Source of the DNA: Alphaproteobacteria bacterium | GTDB lineage: Bacteria; Pseudomonadota; Alphaproteobacteria; ATCC43930; CGMCC-115725 | NCBI GenBank assembly: GCA_030041335.1 | Contig: JASHOB010000019.1 | Coordinates: forward strand, 17,351-81,350 | DNA length: 64,000 nt | Reading direction: 5' to 3' | Program-made: the position numbers and the translations under genes | In this document: in pieces, positions 10,604-20,108 of the stretch | Layout: each line of letters starts with the position of its first letter | Position numbering within the stretch: the first letter of the stretch is position 1 | Notes under the pieces: generated by a model | What the model was told of the DNA's origin: nothing | Database searches by the model: none | The model's input: only the letters and a program-made list of their open reading frames with translations

Positions 10604-10630
10604 CATCGAGGCGGCGCTGATCTTTATATG
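10600..10630 (+). promoter_or_regulatory. Sigma-70 promoter for rnpB
   Basis: A perfect TTGACA (10600-10605) overlaps the TGA of the amidase gene. TATATG (10625-10630) lies 19 bp further. Initiation 6-7 nt later falls within about two bases of the inferred 5' end of RNase P RNA. The spacing is longer than ideal. Confidence 0.6.
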
Positions 10631-10634
10631 TCGG

Positions 10635-11029
10635 CGCCAGATGGCCGGATGGCCGCGCTTCGCAGGGATGAGCGGGGTGAGGAAAGTCCGGGCTCCACGG
10701 AGACACGGTGCCGGCTAACGGCCGGCGGGGGCGACCCCAGGGACAGTGCCACAGAAACACACCGCCCAACGCCGCTTTCGGGCGGCGCGGCAAGGGTGAA
10801 ATGGTGCGGTAAGAGCGCACCGCGCCGCCGGCAACGGCGACGGCAGGGTAAACCCCACCGGGAGCAAGACCAAGTAGGGATGGCCGGCCTGCCGCGAGGC
10901 GAGGCCGGATGCGTTTCCGCATCGCCATCCGGGTCGGTCGCGCGAGACGCTTGGCAACAAGCGCCCCAGAGGAATGGCCATCCCCCGCCACTCGGCGGGG
11001 ACAGAACCCGGCTTACAGGCCATCTGGCG
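10635..11029 (+). ncRNA. rnpB: RNase P RNA, bacterial class A
   Basis: This is the catalytic RNA that trims tRNA 5' leaders. The universal 5' core GAGGAAAGTCCGGGCTCC starts at about 10679. ACAGAA (about 10750), AGGGTGAAA with GGTAAGAGC (about 10793-10817), CCCCACCGGGAGCAAGACCA (about 10853) and the 3' core ending ACAGAACCCGGCTTACAGG all occur in the right order. The ends are set by pairing of CGCCAGATGGCC (10635-10646) with GGCCATCTGGCG (11018-11029). The length of 395 nt is usual for the class. Several open frames cross this interval; none is a real gene. Confidence 0.97.
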
Positions 11030-11126
11030 ATTTCTCCATTAATTCACGATTTGTTCTTTCAATCGATGATCAATTACCTGGGTTTCTCGGACAAGTTAAC
11101 CGTATTACATTGAATCAGTTTGACGA

Positions 11127-11150
11127 CCCATTAAATCCCATGATATCCCA
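11127..11150 (-). promoter_or_regulatory. Candidate MraZ operator: three TGGG boxes, 10-bp period
   Basis: On the minus strand TGGG occurs at 11150-11147, 11140-11137 and 11130-11127, exactly 10 bp apart. This is the arrangement described for MraZ autorepression sites (TGGGN boxes with 5-nt spacers). A -35-like TTGACG lies just upstream at 11120-11125, so binding would block a promoter about 100 bp before mraZ. Confidence 0.65.
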
Positions 11151-11255
11151 GACAGTCACAATCGCCGAGGCGCCGCGAGGCGGTGAACATGCCGGCGCGG
11201 CAGCGACGGGTTGCGACGGGCGAGCCGGTGCAGGGTCAGGTGCCGAGAGCGAGCG

Positions 11256-11723
11256 GTGGCACTATTCGTATCAACCTTCACCAATAAAATCGACCGCAAG
11301 GGACGCGTGTCGGTGCCGGCACCATTTCGCCAAATATTGGCAGGAAAGGGCTCCGAGACCGTGGTGCTGTACCCTCATCCGAAGCATCCCGCAATCGAAG
11401 GCAGCGGCATGGACTGGCTCGAGGATTATGCCGCACGGGTCGCACAACTGCCGGAATACGACGAAGACCGCGATGCGCTTCAGTGGCTTTTCAGCCAGGT
11501 CAGCCAATTCGTGCCTGACAATGAAGGCCGCATCATTCTGCCGGAGAACTTGATCGAGCGCGCCGGCCTCGGCGAAAACGCCGTCTTTGTCGGCGCCGGG
11601 GCGAAGTTCGAAATCTGGGAGCCCGGCCGCTACGCCGATCAGTTGAGCCAGCAGCAGGCGCGCATGCGGGAGCGGAACCTGACCGTCCCGCCACTGGCGC
11701 GCCGCCCGGGGCTGTTGTCATGA
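11256..11723 (+). CDS. mraZ: Transcriptional regulator MraZ
   Basis: MraZ is a DNA-binding protein of the AbrB/SpoVT-like fold, forms ring oligomers and represses the dcw operon. The 155-residue product shows two copies of the DXXXR motif: NKIDRKGRVSVP (about residues 10-21) and PDNEGRIILPENL (about 88-100). A GTG at 11256 gives the conserved start ALFVSTFTNKIDRKG; the longer frame from a TTG at 11211 is rejected because its extra residues are basic and unlike the family. The last codons overlap rsmH by ATGA. The TGGG boxes at 11127-11150 fit autoregulation. Confidence 0.95.
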   Translation: MALFVSTFTNKIDRKGRVSVPAPFRQILAGKGSETVVLYPHPKHPAIEGSGMDWLEDYAARVAQLPEYDEDRDALQWLFSQVSQFVPDNEGRIILPENLIERAGLGENAVFVGAGAKFEIWEPGRYADQLSQQQARMRERNLTVPPLARRPGLLS

Positions 11724-12652
11724 CCGGCCACGAAACCGTCCTTTTGGCCGCCACGGTGACGCTGTTGGCGCCACGCGACGGCGCCACCTATCTCGACGGC
11801 ACGTTCGGCGGCGGCGGCTTGACCGCGGCGCTCTTGGCCGCCGCCTCGTGTCGTGTCGTCGGTGTTGACCGTGATCCGCAAGCGATCGCCGCGGGTGCCG
11901 ACCTGGCGCGACGCTACCCTCAACGCCTGATCCTGGTCAGAGATCGCTTCAGCGCGATGCAACAGCTATTGGCGGGGCATGGTATCGGCGCCGTCGACGG
12001 CATCGCCTTCGATCTCGGCGTCTCCTCGATGCAGATCGACCAGGCGGAGCGGGGGTTTTCGTTCCGCTTCGACGGTCCCTTGGATATGCGGATGGAAGGC
12101 GACGGGACGAGCGCCGAAGAACTGGTGAACACGCTGCCCGAGCGCCGCCTGGCCGAGCTCATTCAACGCTATGGCGAAGAGCGGCATGCGCGCCGGGTCG
12201 CGCGCGCCATCGTCGCCGCGCGCCCGCTTCGCCGCACCGCGGAGTTGGCGGCCATCGTGCGGAAAACCGTTCCTTACCATGGCTCGGGGCTCGACCCTGC
12301 CACCCGCACCTTCCAGGCGCTGCGCATGGAAGTGAACGACGAACTCGGCGAACTGGAGCGGGGGCTGGCAGCGGCCGAGCGATTGTTGGTGCCCGGGGGC
12401 CGCCTCGTGGTGATCGCGTTTCATTCGCTCGAAGACCGTTGCGTCAAGAATTTTCTCGGTGCGCGCAGCCTGCCTCTCGCTGTGTCGCGCCATCGTCCCG
12501 CCGTGCCGCAGCCGCTGCCGAGCTTTCGCCTCCTCACTCGGCGCCCGCTGCGGCCCGGCGCGGACGAGATCGCGCGCAATCCGCGCGCGCGCTCGGCCCG
12601 ATTGCGTGCCGCCGAGCGCACGGCGGCGCCGGTCTGGGGAAACGCCGCATGA
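11720..12652 (+). CDS. rsmH: 16S rRNA m4C1402 methyltransferase RsmH
   Basis: RsmH (MraW) N4-methylates C1402 in the ribosomal P site using S-adenosylmethionine. The 310-residue product has the N-terminal HETVLL, SAM-binding DGTFGGGGLT (about residues 27-36), FDLGVSSMQID (about 96-106), the DMRM segment and the C-terminal FHSLEDRCVKNF. The start ATG overlaps the mraZ stop and its own stop overlaps ftsL, both by 4 nt, so translation is probably coupled. Confidence 0.97.
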   Translation: MTGHETVLLAATVTLLAPRDGATYLDGTFGGGGLTAALLAAASCRVVGVDRDPQAIAAGADLARRYPQRLILVRDRFSAMQQLLAGHGIGAVDGIAFDLGVSSMQIDQAERGFSFRFDGPLDMRMEGDGTSAEELVNTLPERRLAELIQRYGEERHARRVARAIVAARPLRRTAELAAIVRKTVPYHGSGLDPATRTFQALRMEVNDELGELERGLAAAERLLVPGGRLVVIAFHSLEDRCVKNFLGARSLPLAVSRHRPAVPQPLPSFRLLTRRPLRPGADEIARNPRARSARLRAAERTAAPVWGNAA

Positions 12653-13011
12653 TCCGCGTCAGCACATTGATCTGGGTGCTGCTGGTGGCGCTGAGCGGCT
12701 ACGCCATGTTCCAGGTCAAGAGCGAGGTCGGGCGACTCGATCAGCGGCTCGCCACGGTCAATCGAATGATCGCCGATGACCGCGAGGAAATACGCACCCT
12801 CAACGTCGAATGGGCGACGTTGACCCAGCCGGATCGGCTCGACGCCCTGAGCCAGCACGTGCTGCAGCTCGAACCGATCCGTACCTACGTCCTCGGCTCG
12901 CTCGATCAGCCGCCGTTGCGCGATGATGTCGCGGGCCCCCATCCCAGCACCCCGCCCGCGGCGCCGGGGAGCTCGGAGCTCGCCGAAGTCCCGCTCAAGG
13001 CAAGGCAATGA
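12649..13011 (+). CDS. ftsL: Cell division protein FtsL
   Basis: FtsL is a small bitopic protein of the FtsQLB subcomplex of the divisome. The 120-residue product has one membrane helix at about residues 4-19 followed by a coiled-coil periplasmic part (SEVGRLDQRLATVNRMI..EIRTLNVEWA) and a Pro/Ala-rich C-terminus. Position between rsmH and ftsI supports the name more strongly than sequence, as FtsL is poorly conserved. It has 4-nt overlaps at both ends. Confidence 0.9.
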   Translation: MIRVSTLIWVLLVALSGYAMFQVKSEVGRLDQRLATVNRMIADDREEIRTLNVEWATLTQPDRLDALSQHVLQLEPIRTYVLGSLDQPPLRDDVAGPHPSTPPAAPGSSELAEVPLKARQ

Positions 13012-14753
13012 CCGAGACCAGCAAGGCCGACGACAATCCGTGCCGGCCCCGGCACTTCAAGCCGCTGCTGTGCGCCCCGGCGCCCATGAGCGGGCCGGGC
13101 CGCACCGCGCTCGAGATCTGCCACACCAGGCTGCTGGTGACGGGCGCGCTATTCATCGTCGCTTTTTTGACGATTGGTGCGCAGCTTATCGACGTGATGG
13201 AGCTGAGATCGCCGGACAAGGCCACCGCGCGCAACCATGCTGGCGAGCATGCGCTGCCGGGTCGCGCCGACATCGTCGACCGCCATGGCGTGCTGTTGGC
13301 GACGACGCTGGTGATGCCTTCGCTCTATGCCAATCCTAAACAGATCCTCGACAAGGAAAGGGTCGCCGCCGAGCTCGCGCAAATTTTTCCGGAACTCTCC
13401 GCCGCCAAGCTGGCCGAGAGTTTCAACCGGCCCAATCTCAGCTTCGTCTGGATCAAGCATGATCTGACTCCGCGTCAGCAGATGGCGGTCAACGCGCTGG
13501 GCGAACACGCGCTGCAATTCCTCAATGAGGATCGCCGCGTCTACCCCAAGGGCAATCTCTTCGCCCACGTGGTCGGCTTCGTCGACAGCGACGGCAAAGG
13601 CATGGCCGGCATCGAAGCCGGTCTCGACAAGCGGCTCAAGACCGATCCGACGCCCGTGCGGCTTTCGGCCGACGCGCGCGTTCAATTCATTTTGCGCAAC
13701 GAAATTCTGCATCAAATGACGGCCTTCGGCGCCAAACGCGGGTTCGGTCTCGTCATGAATGTGCGCAGCGGTGAAGTCCTCGCCCTGGCCTCGCTGCCCG
13801 ATTTCGACCCGAACGACCTCACGGCAGCGAGCACCGATCAGCTTTACAATCATGCCACTTTCGGCGTCTATGAAATGGGCTCGGTGTTCAAGATCTTTAA
13901 CACGGCGATGCTGCTGTCGAGTGGCCTCGCAAACCTGAGCACCAAGTTCGACGCCACCAACCCGATCAAGATTGGCCGCTTCACCATTCACGACGATCAC
14001 CCGCAGCGGCGCTGGCTGTCGGTGGCGGAAGTATTTCAGTATTCGTCCAATATCGGCTCGGCCAAAGAAGCGGTGACGGCCGGCGTGCCCCGTCAGGAGG
14101 ATTTTCTCGGCAAGCTCGGGCTCTTGAATACGCCGCATTTCGAGCTCCCCGAAGTGGCGGCGCCGCACATTCCCTCGCCGTGGCACGAGATCAACCTGAT
14201 GACCGTCGCGTTCGGGCACGGCATCTCAGTCTCGCTGCTGCAGATGGCGACGGCGGTCAGCGCCGTGGTCAATGGCGGACTGCTTTATCGCCCGACCCTG
14301 ATCGCGAGAGCGAGCGAGCCGCAGGGCGAGCGCGTGCTCACCCCCGCGATCTCGGACGAGATGCGGCGGCTGTTGCGGCTGGTGGTCACCAGCGGCACCG
14401 GCAAGTTCGCGGCCGCGCCCGGTTACCTCGTCGGCGGCAAGACCGGCACCGCCGAAGAGGTGCAAAATAAGGGCTATGCGCGCAAGCAGCTGCTCTCTTC
14501 GTTCGTCGGCGTATTCCCGATCAACGATCCGAAATACGTCATCATTATCAGCATCGACCAGCCGCATGGCACGCACGCTTCCTATGGCTACGCCACCGCG
14601 GGCTGGGTGGCGGCGCCGGGCGTCAGCCGTATCATCGAGCGCATGGCGCCGCTGGTGGGCATTCATCCGATCGACGAAGATGCGCCCGATATCCGTCGTG
14701 CCTTGATGATCGAAACTCCCGTCCCCGAGGGACGAAAACTTGCGGCTGAGTGA
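13008..14753 (+). CDS. ftsI: Septal peptidoglycan transpeptidase FtsI (PBP3)
   Basis: This class B penicillin-binding protein cross-links septal peptidoglycan. The 581-residue product has a cytoplasmic tail, one membrane helix (about residues 43-64), a PBP dimerisation domain (RADIVDRHGVLLATT and following) and the transpeptidase domain. The active-site motifs are SVFK (Ser292-Lys295), SSN (346-348) and KTG (478-480). It is the target of beta-lactams of the PBP3 type and works with FtsW. The start overlaps ftsL by ATGA and the end overlaps murE by 14 nt. Confidence 0.97.
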   Translation: MTETSKADDNPCRPRHFKPLLCAPAPMSGPGRTALEICHTRLLVTGALFIVAFLTIGAQLIDVMELRSPDKATARNHAGEHALPGRADIVDRHGVLLATTLVMPSLYANPKQILDKERVAAELAQIFPELSAAKLAESFNRPNLSFVWIKHDLTPRQQMAVNALGEHALQFLNEDRRVYPKGNLFAHVVGFVDSDGKGMAGIEAGLDKRLKTDPTPVRLSADARVQFILRNEILHQMTAFGAKRGFGLVMNVRSGEVLALASLPDFDPNDLTAASTDQLYNHATFGVYEMGSVFKIFNTAMLLSSGLANLSTKFDATNPIKIGRFTIHDDHPQRRWLSVAEVFQYSSNIGSAKEAVTAGVPRQEDFLGKLGLLNTPHFELPEVAAPHIPSPWHEINLMTVAFGHGISVSLLQMATAVSAVVNGGLLYRPTLIARASEPQGERVLTPAISDEMRRLLRLVVTSGTGKFAAAPGYLVGGKTGTAEEVQNKGYARKQLLSSFVGVFPINDPKYVIIISIDQPHGTHASYGYATAGWVAAPGVSRIIERMAPLVGIHPIDEDAPDIRRALMIETPVPEGRKLAAE

Positions 14754-16224
14754 GCTGATGAAGGGGCAAGACAGCACCGCGACGATTGCGCCGCCGGGCG
14801 ACCCTGAGATTCGTGGTCTGAGCTTGGATTCACGGCGCGTCGAGCCAGGCTTTCTGTTTGCTGCCGTGCCCGGCACCCGCACCGATGGCCGTCGCTTCAT
14901 CGCCGACGCGGTGGCAAAGGGCGCGGTTGCCGTCCTGACCGCCGACCCCGAAAGCTGCCAAGCCCTGACCCGGCGCGAGCCGCCCGTCACCATCGTCGGC
15001 GACGCCAATCCGCGCCGCCGCATCGCGTGCATCGCGGCCCGCTTTTATCGCCCCCAGCCGGAAACGGTCGCGGCCGTCACCGGCACCAACGGCAAGACCT
15101 CGGTCGCCGTCTTTACCCGCCAGCTCTGGCAAGGGCTCGGCCGGCCGGCGGCGAGTCTGGGCACGATCGGCATTGTCGCCCCGGGTTTCTCCCGCCCCGG
15201 TTCGCTCACCACCCCCGACCCGGTGACGCTCCATTCCGAGCTCAACGCCCTGGCGCAGAGCGGCATCGACCATGTCGCCATCGAAGCCTCGAGCCACGGG
15301 CTTGATCAGTTTCGGCTCGACGGGCTGCGACCAAAGGCCGCTGCATTCACCAACCTGTCGCGCGATCATCTCGACTATCACCGCGACATGGCAGACTATC
15401 GTGCGGCCAAGACGCGACTTTTCACCGATCTCTTGCCGAGGGACGGCGCGGCGGTCCTCAATCTCGACGACGAGACCGCGAGCGGGTTGGCGCCGCAGTG
15501 CGCGCGGCGCGGCCAGCGGGTGATCGGCTTCGGCCGCAACCAGCGCGCCGACCTGCGCCTCATTGCGGCACGGCCGAATGTTATGGGTCAGGAATTGTCG
15601 CTTGCCGTTTTCGGTCAAACGCACGACGTCGCTTTGCCGCTCATCGGCGAGTTTCAGGCGATGAACGTGCTGGCGGCATTGGGTCTCGTGCTCGCCACCG
15701 GAGCCGAGCTCGGACCGACGCTTGCGCTCTTCCCATCGCTCGCGGGCGCACCGGGCAGGATGGAACGGGTCGGCACGCATCCCTCGGGCGCGCCCGTTCT
15801 GGTTGACTACGCCCATACTCCCGATGCGCTCGGAAACGCGCTCAGCGCGCTGCGCGGCCATGTCACGGGCCGCATCGTCGCGGTGTTCGGTGCCGGCGGC
15901 GATCGCGACGCCGGCAAACGCCCGCAAATGGGTGCCGTTGCCAGGCGCCTGGCCGACATCGTCATCGTCACCGACGACAATCCGCGCAGCGAGAACGCGG
16001 CCCAGATCCGCCGCGCGATTCTCGAGACCTGCCCGGGCGGCATCGAAATCGGCGACCGTGCCGAGGCGGTGCGGCGCGGCCTGGCGATGCTCCGGGCCGG
16101 CGATGCCCTGTTGGTGGCCGGCAAAGGACACGAGACGGGGCAGATCATCGGCGCCAGGACGCTGCCGTTCTCCGACAGCGCGGTCGTGCGCGCCGCACTC
16201 GGCACATTGGGAAGCGCGGCATGA
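14740..16224 (+). CDS. murE: UDP-MurNAc-tripeptide synthetase MurE
   Basis: MurE adds the third amino acid of the peptidoglycan stem in the cytoplasm, using ATP. The P-loop TGTNGKT is at residues 114-120. DNPR at 413-416 is the signature of enzymes that add meso-diaminopimelate rather than lysine. A TTG at 14740 is preferred because it yields the family start MRLSEL and GAGGGA precedes it; the next ATG (14758) would cut these residues. The product has 494 residues. It overlaps ftsI by 14 nt and murF by 4 nt. Confidence 0.96.
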   Translation: MRLSELMKGQDSTATIAPPGDPEIRGLSLDSRRVEPGFLFAAVPGTRTDGRRFIADAVAKGAVAVLTADPESCQALTRREPPVTIVGDANPRRRIACIAARFYRPQPETVAAVTGTNGKTSVAVFTRQLWQGLGRPAASLGTIGIVAPGFSRPGSLTTPDPVTLHSELNALAQSGIDHVAIEASSHGLDQFRLDGLRPKAAAFTNLSRDHLDYHRDMADYRAAKTRLFTDLLPRDGAAVLNLDDETASGLAPQCARRGQRVIGFGRNQRADLRLIAARPNVMGQELSLAVFGQTHDVALPLIGEFQAMNVLAALGLVLATGAELGPTLALFPSLAGAPGRMERVGTHPSGAPVLVDYAHTPDALGNALSALRGHVTGRIVAVFGAGGDRDAGKRPQMGAVARRLADIVIVTDDNPRSENAAQIRRAILETCPGGIEIGDRAEAVRRGLAMLRAGDALLVAGKGHETGQIIGARTLPFSDSAVVRAALGTLGSAA

Positions 16225-17630
16225 CGCTTCTCTGGACCTCTGCCGAAGCCGAAAGCGCGACGCGCGGATACAGCACACGACCGTGGCAGGCATCGGGTGT
16301 GTCGATCGACAGCCGCAGCATCGAGCGCGGCGACCTCTTCGTCGCCCTGGCCGGTCCGCGTTTTGATGGTCACGATTTCTTGGCCGACGCAATCGCTCAT
16401 GGAGCTAGCGCGGCCATGGTGCATCGCCGCCCTCCCGGTAGTGACAATGAGCTGCCTCTCCTCATTGTCGATGACACCATGGCCGCGCTGGGCGATCTGG
16501 GCGCCGCGGCGCGAAAACGCAGCGGCGCCCAGATCGTAGCCATCACCGGGAGTGTCGGAAAGACCGGCACCAAGGATGCGTTGCGTCAAGCCCTCGAGCC
16601 GCTCGGTGCGACCCATGCTTCGGCCGGCAGCCTGAACAATCACTGGGGCGTGCCGCTATCCTTGGCGCGCCTGCCGAAAGACGCGCGTTTTGGCGTGTTT
16701 GAGCTCGGCATGAACCATGCCGGCGAGATCGCGGCCCTGTCGCGCCTGGTGCGGCCGGAGGTGGCCCTCGTCACCACCATCGAGCCGGTGCATCTCGGTT
16801 TTTTTCCTTCGGTCGCAGCGATCGCCGATGCCAAAGCGGAGATATTCTTCGGCATGGAGCCGCACGGCATCGCCGTATTGAACCGCGACAATGAATGGTT
16901 CGACCGGCTCGAGACCATCGCGCGCGCGGTCGGCCTGGAGCGCATCGTGGGTTTTGGCGCGGATCGCGACGCTACGATACGTCTCATCGATTGCGATCTC
17001 GAAGCGACCGCCAGCGCCGTCACCGTCGCGATCGAGGGCGAGACCATCGACTATTGCGTCGCGATGCCGGGCCGGCATTGGGTGATGAACTCGCTCGGCG
17101 TCCTGGGCGCGGTCTACGCGCTTGACGGCGACGTGGTCGCCGCGGCATCCGCCTTCGCGCGCATGAAACCGATGGACGGTCGTGGTCGCCGCCACCGCAT
17201 CGGGGTCAAGGACGGGCAGGCCGAACTCATTGACGAAAGTTACAATGCCAGCCCGGCTTCGGTGGGCGCGGCCATCGCGGTGCTCGGCGCGAGCAAGCCC
17301 GGCCCGGCCGGACGCCGCATCGCGGTTCTCGGCGATATGCTCGAGCTGGGTGATCGCGCCGCCGAGCTCCACGCCGCATTGCTCGAGCCGTTGCGCGGGG
17401 CGGCAATCGACCTGGTCTTCACCGTCGGCGATCGGATGATGGCGCTCGATCGCGTCTTGCCAAAGAAGATGCGCGGCGGCCACGACGCCACCGCGGCGGC
17501 GATGGCGGAACGCTTGGTGGCGTTGCTGCGCGCCGGCGATGTCGTCTCGGTCAAGGGCTCGCACGGCATCGGCATGAATCAAATCGTGACGCGGCTTACC
17601 GCGGTGCCCGCTTTAGTGGTCAAGAGTTGA
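16221..17630 (+). CDS. murF: UDP-MurNAc-pentapeptide synthetase MurF
   Basis: MurF joins D-Ala-D-Ala to the UDP-MurNAc-tripeptide. The 469-residue product shows the three Mur ligase domains: N-terminal [16 protein letters not shown], the ATP-binding [12 protein letters not shown] (about residues 108-119), the central [11 protein letters not shown], and the C-terminal [15 protein letters not shown] with KGSHGIGMN. The start overlaps murE by ATGA; four bases separate it from mraY. Confidence 0.97.
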   Translation: MTLLWTSAEAESATRGYSTRPWQASGVSIDSRSIERGDLFVALAGPRFDGHDFLADAIAHGASAAMVHRRPPGSDNELPLLIVDDTMAALGDLGAAARKRSGAQIVAITGSVGKTGTKDALRQALEPLGATHASAGSLNNHWGVPLSLARLPKDARFGVFELGMNHAGEIAALSRLVRPEVALVTTIEPVHLGFFPSVAAIADAKAEIFFGMEPHGIAVLNRDNEWFDRLETIARAVGLERIVGFGADRDATIRLIDCDLEATASAVTVAIEGETIDYCVAMPGRHWVMNSLGVLGAVYALDGDVVAAASAFARMKPMDGRGRRHRIGVKDGQAELIDESYNASPASVGAAIAVLGASKPGPAGRRIAVLGDMLELGDRAAELHAALLEPLRGAAIDLVFTVGDRMMALDRVLPKKMRGGHDATAAAMAERLVALLRAGDVVSVKGSHGIGMNQIVTRLTAVPALVVKS

Positions 17631-17634
17631 GCCG

Positions 17635-18723
17635 ATGTTTTATGCGATATTGCCGCGCTTTTCCGAATTCTTCACACCCTTCAACCTGTTCCGCTATCTC
17701 ACGTTCCGATCCGGCGGCGCGTTGGTGACCGCCCTCGTCATCAGCTTCTGGGCGGGGCCCCGGATCATCGCCTGGCTCAAAGCGACTCAGATTGACGGCC
17801 AGCCGATCCGCAGCGATGGACCGGAGGATCATCTCACCCGCAAACGCGGCACCCCGACCATGGGCGGATTTCTGATCTTGCTGGCGCTGATCGTGTCAAC
17901 GTTGTTGTGGGTCGACCTCGCCAACGTCTATGTCTGGATCGTTCTCCTGGTGACCATGGCGTGCGGCGGCATTGGCTTCATCGACGATTACGAGAAGCTG
18001 ACCAAGCGCTCGTCGCGCGGCTTATCGAGCCGCATGAAGCTCCTGCTGCAGCTGCTGATCGGCGGCGTCGCGGCGGTCGCGGTGATGCTGGCGGCACCGC
18101 AGCCGCTCGCCGGCATGCTCGCCGTACCATTCTTCAAGAACTTCATGATCGATCTGGGTTGGCTCTTCGTCCCGTTCGGCATGATCGTGGTCGCGGGTTT
18201 TTCCAACGCGGTCAATCTGACCGACGGGCTCGATGGTCTGGCGATTGTGCCCTCGATGATCGCGGCCGGCGTCTTTGCGTTGATTGCCTATCTGGTCGGC
18301 AATTTGATCTTTTCCAATTATCTGCAGATCCATCACGTCCCGGGCGCGGGCGAACTCGGCATTTTCTGCGCCGCCCTGGTCGGCGCCGGCCTGGGTTTTC
18401 TTTGGTTCAATGCGCCGCCCGCGATGGTGTTCATGGGCGACACCGGCTCGCTTGCGATCGGCGGCGCGCTCGGCGCCATCAGCCTCGTCACCAAGCATGA
18501 GCTGGTGCTGGTGATTGTCGGCGGGCTGTTCGTTCTAGAGACGGTGTCGGTCATCGTCCAGGTGGCGAGCTTCAAGCTGACGGGGCGCCGCGTCTTCATG
18601 ATGGCACCGCTGCATCATCATTTTGAGAAAAAGGGCTGGCAGGAGCCGACCATTGTCATCCGCTTCTGGATTATCGCCTCGATCCTGGCGATCGGCGGCT
18701 TGTCGACGTTGAAACTGCGATGA
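17635..18723 (+). CDS. mraY: Phospho-MurNAc-pentapeptide translocase MraY
   Basis: MraY makes lipid I from UDP-MurNAc-pentapeptide and undecaprenyl phosphate at the inner membrane. The 362-residue product is polytopic with about ten helices. Conserved catalytic and substrate loops are visible: [22 protein letters not shown] (Asp pair), [10 protein letters not shown] and the histidine loop [12 protein letters not shown]. This is one of the two junctions in the cluster without overlap at its start; its stop overlaps murD by 4 nt. Confidence 0.98.
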   Translation: MFYAILPRFSEFFTPFNLFRYLTFRSGGALVTALVISFWAGPRIIAWLKATQIDGQPIRSDGPEDHLTRKRGTPTMGGFLILLALIVSTLLWVDLANVYVWIVLLVTMACGGIGFIDDYEKLTKRSSRGLSSRMKLLLQLLIGGVAAVAVMLAAPQPLAGMLAVPFFKNFMIDLGWLFVPFGMIVVAGFSNAVNLTDGLDGLAIVPSMIAAGVFALIAYLVGNLIFSNYLQIHHVPGAGELGIFCAALVGAGLGFLWFNAPPAMVFMGDTGSLAIGGALGAISLVTKHELVLVIVGGLFVLETVSVIVQVASFKLTGRRVFMMAPLHHHFEKKGWQEPTIVIRFWIIASILAIGGLSTLKLR

Positions 18724-20108
18724 TTACGGTCGAGAGCTTCAAGGGTGAAACGGTGGCGGTGATGGGTTTGGCGCGGTCAGGCCTGGTCGCGGCGCAGTCG
18801 CTGGCGGCCGGCGGCGCCGAGGTGCTCGCCTGGGACGACGCACCGAGCCGCCGCGACGCCGCGCGCGCCGGCGGCATCCGCGTGGTCGATCTGACCCGGA
18901 CCCGGTTCGCCGCGATCAAGACATTGGTGCTGTCGCCCGGCATTCCTCATACCTGGCCGGAGCCCAACCCCGTCGCCGTCGCGGCCAAGGCCGCCGGCAC
19001 GCCGATCATCGGCGATATCGAGCTGTTGGCACGGGCGATGCCCGCGGCATGCTATGTCGGCGTCACCGGCACCAACGGAAAATCGACCACCACGGCGCTG
19101 ATCGGCCACATCCTGATGACGGCCGGCCGCAAGGTGCAGGTCGGCGGAAATCTCGGCACGGCGGCCCTGGCCCTGGCTCCGCTCGGGGCCGACGGCTTTT
19201 ACGTGCTGGAGCTTTCCTCCTATCAGCTCGAGCTGATCCGCGAGACCCACTTCGACGTCGCCGTGTGGCTCAACTTGACGCCCGATCATCTCGACCGCCA
19301 TGGCGGCATGGCGGGCTATATCGCCGCCAAGCGCCGCATCTTCGCAGCCGTGCGCGGCGCGCCGACGGCGGTCATCGGCATCGATGACGAGCCGTCTCGT
19401 GCCGAGGCCGCAGCGGTGTCGCGCGAGAGTGCTTGGCGATTGACCCGAATCTCGGTTATCAGCCGTGTCACGGGAGGCGTGTTCGTTGAAGACGGACAGT
19501 TGATCGATGATACAGGGCGAAGCGCCGATAAAGTGATGGATCTACGTGAGGTGCCGCGGCTTCGAGGCCGGCACAATTGGCAGAATGCGGTCGCCGCCTA
19601 CGCGGCGACGCGGGCTTTGGGCGTCGCCCGCGCCGACATCGTCGCCGGCATCGCCGGTTTTCCGGGCTTGCCGCATCGTCAGGAGCCGGTGGCGACGGTC
19701 GACGGTATCCGCTTTATCAACGATTCCAAAGCGACCAACGCCGAGGCCGCCGCCACGGCGCTCGCCGCTTACGACGAAGAGCGGCTCTATTGGATCGCCG
19801 GCGGAGTGCCGAAGGCCGGCGGCATTGCCGCGCTCACGGGCTTCTTTCCGCGCATCTGCCGCGCCTTCCTGATTGGCGAGGCGGCACCGGGATTCGCCGC
19901 AACGCTCGGCCGTACGGTGCCGCATGAGATTGCCGGCACGCTCGATCGCGCCGTCGCCGGCGCCTTTGCCGCCGCCAAGGAAGCCGGCGGCGACGCCGTC
20001 GTGCTCTTGTCGCCCGCGTGTGCGTCATTCGACCAGTTCAGCGATTTCGAGGCGCGCGGCGAGGCGTTTCGCGCCCTGGTGCAGGCGTTGCCGGGGGGAC
20101 GGTCGTGA
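18720..20108 (+). CDS. murD: UDP-MurNAc-L-alanine:D-glutamate ligase MurD
   Basis: MurD adds D-Glu to UDP-MurNAc-L-Ala. The 462-residue product has an N-terminal Rossmann-like domain ([15 protein letters not shown]), P-loop [10 protein letters not shown] (about residues 114-123), [31 protein letters not shown] and the C-terminal [11 protein letters not shown] signature. The ATG overlaps the mraY stop, and a GTGA overlap links its end to ftsW. Confidence 0.97.
   Translation: MITVESFKGETVAVMGLARSGLVAAQSLAAGGAEVLAWDDAPSRRDAARAGGIRVVDLTRTRFAAIKTLVLSPGIPHTWPEPNPVAVAAKAAGTPIIGDIELLARAMPAACYVGVTGTNGKSTTTALIGHILMTAGRKVQVGGNLGTAALALAPLGADGFYVLELSSYQLELIRETHFDVAVWLNLTPDHLDRHGGMAGYIAAKRRIFAAVRGAPTAVIGIDDEPSRAEAAAVSRESAWRLTRISVISRVTGGVFVEDGQLIDDTGRSADKVMDLREVPRLRGRHNWQNAVAAYAATRALGVARADIVAGIAGFPGLPHRQEPVATVDGIRFINDSKATNAEAAATALAAYDEERLYWIAGGVPKAGGIAALTGFFPRICRAFLIGEAAPGFAATLGRTVPHEIAGTLDRAVAGAFAAAKEAGGDAVVLLSPACASFDQFSDFEARGEAFRALVQALPGGRS

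Noticed and set aside
10628..11113. Open frames on both strands across rnpB
   Set aside because: The interval matches RNase P RNA core elements end to end, so the frames are by-products of a structured GC-rich RNA gene.
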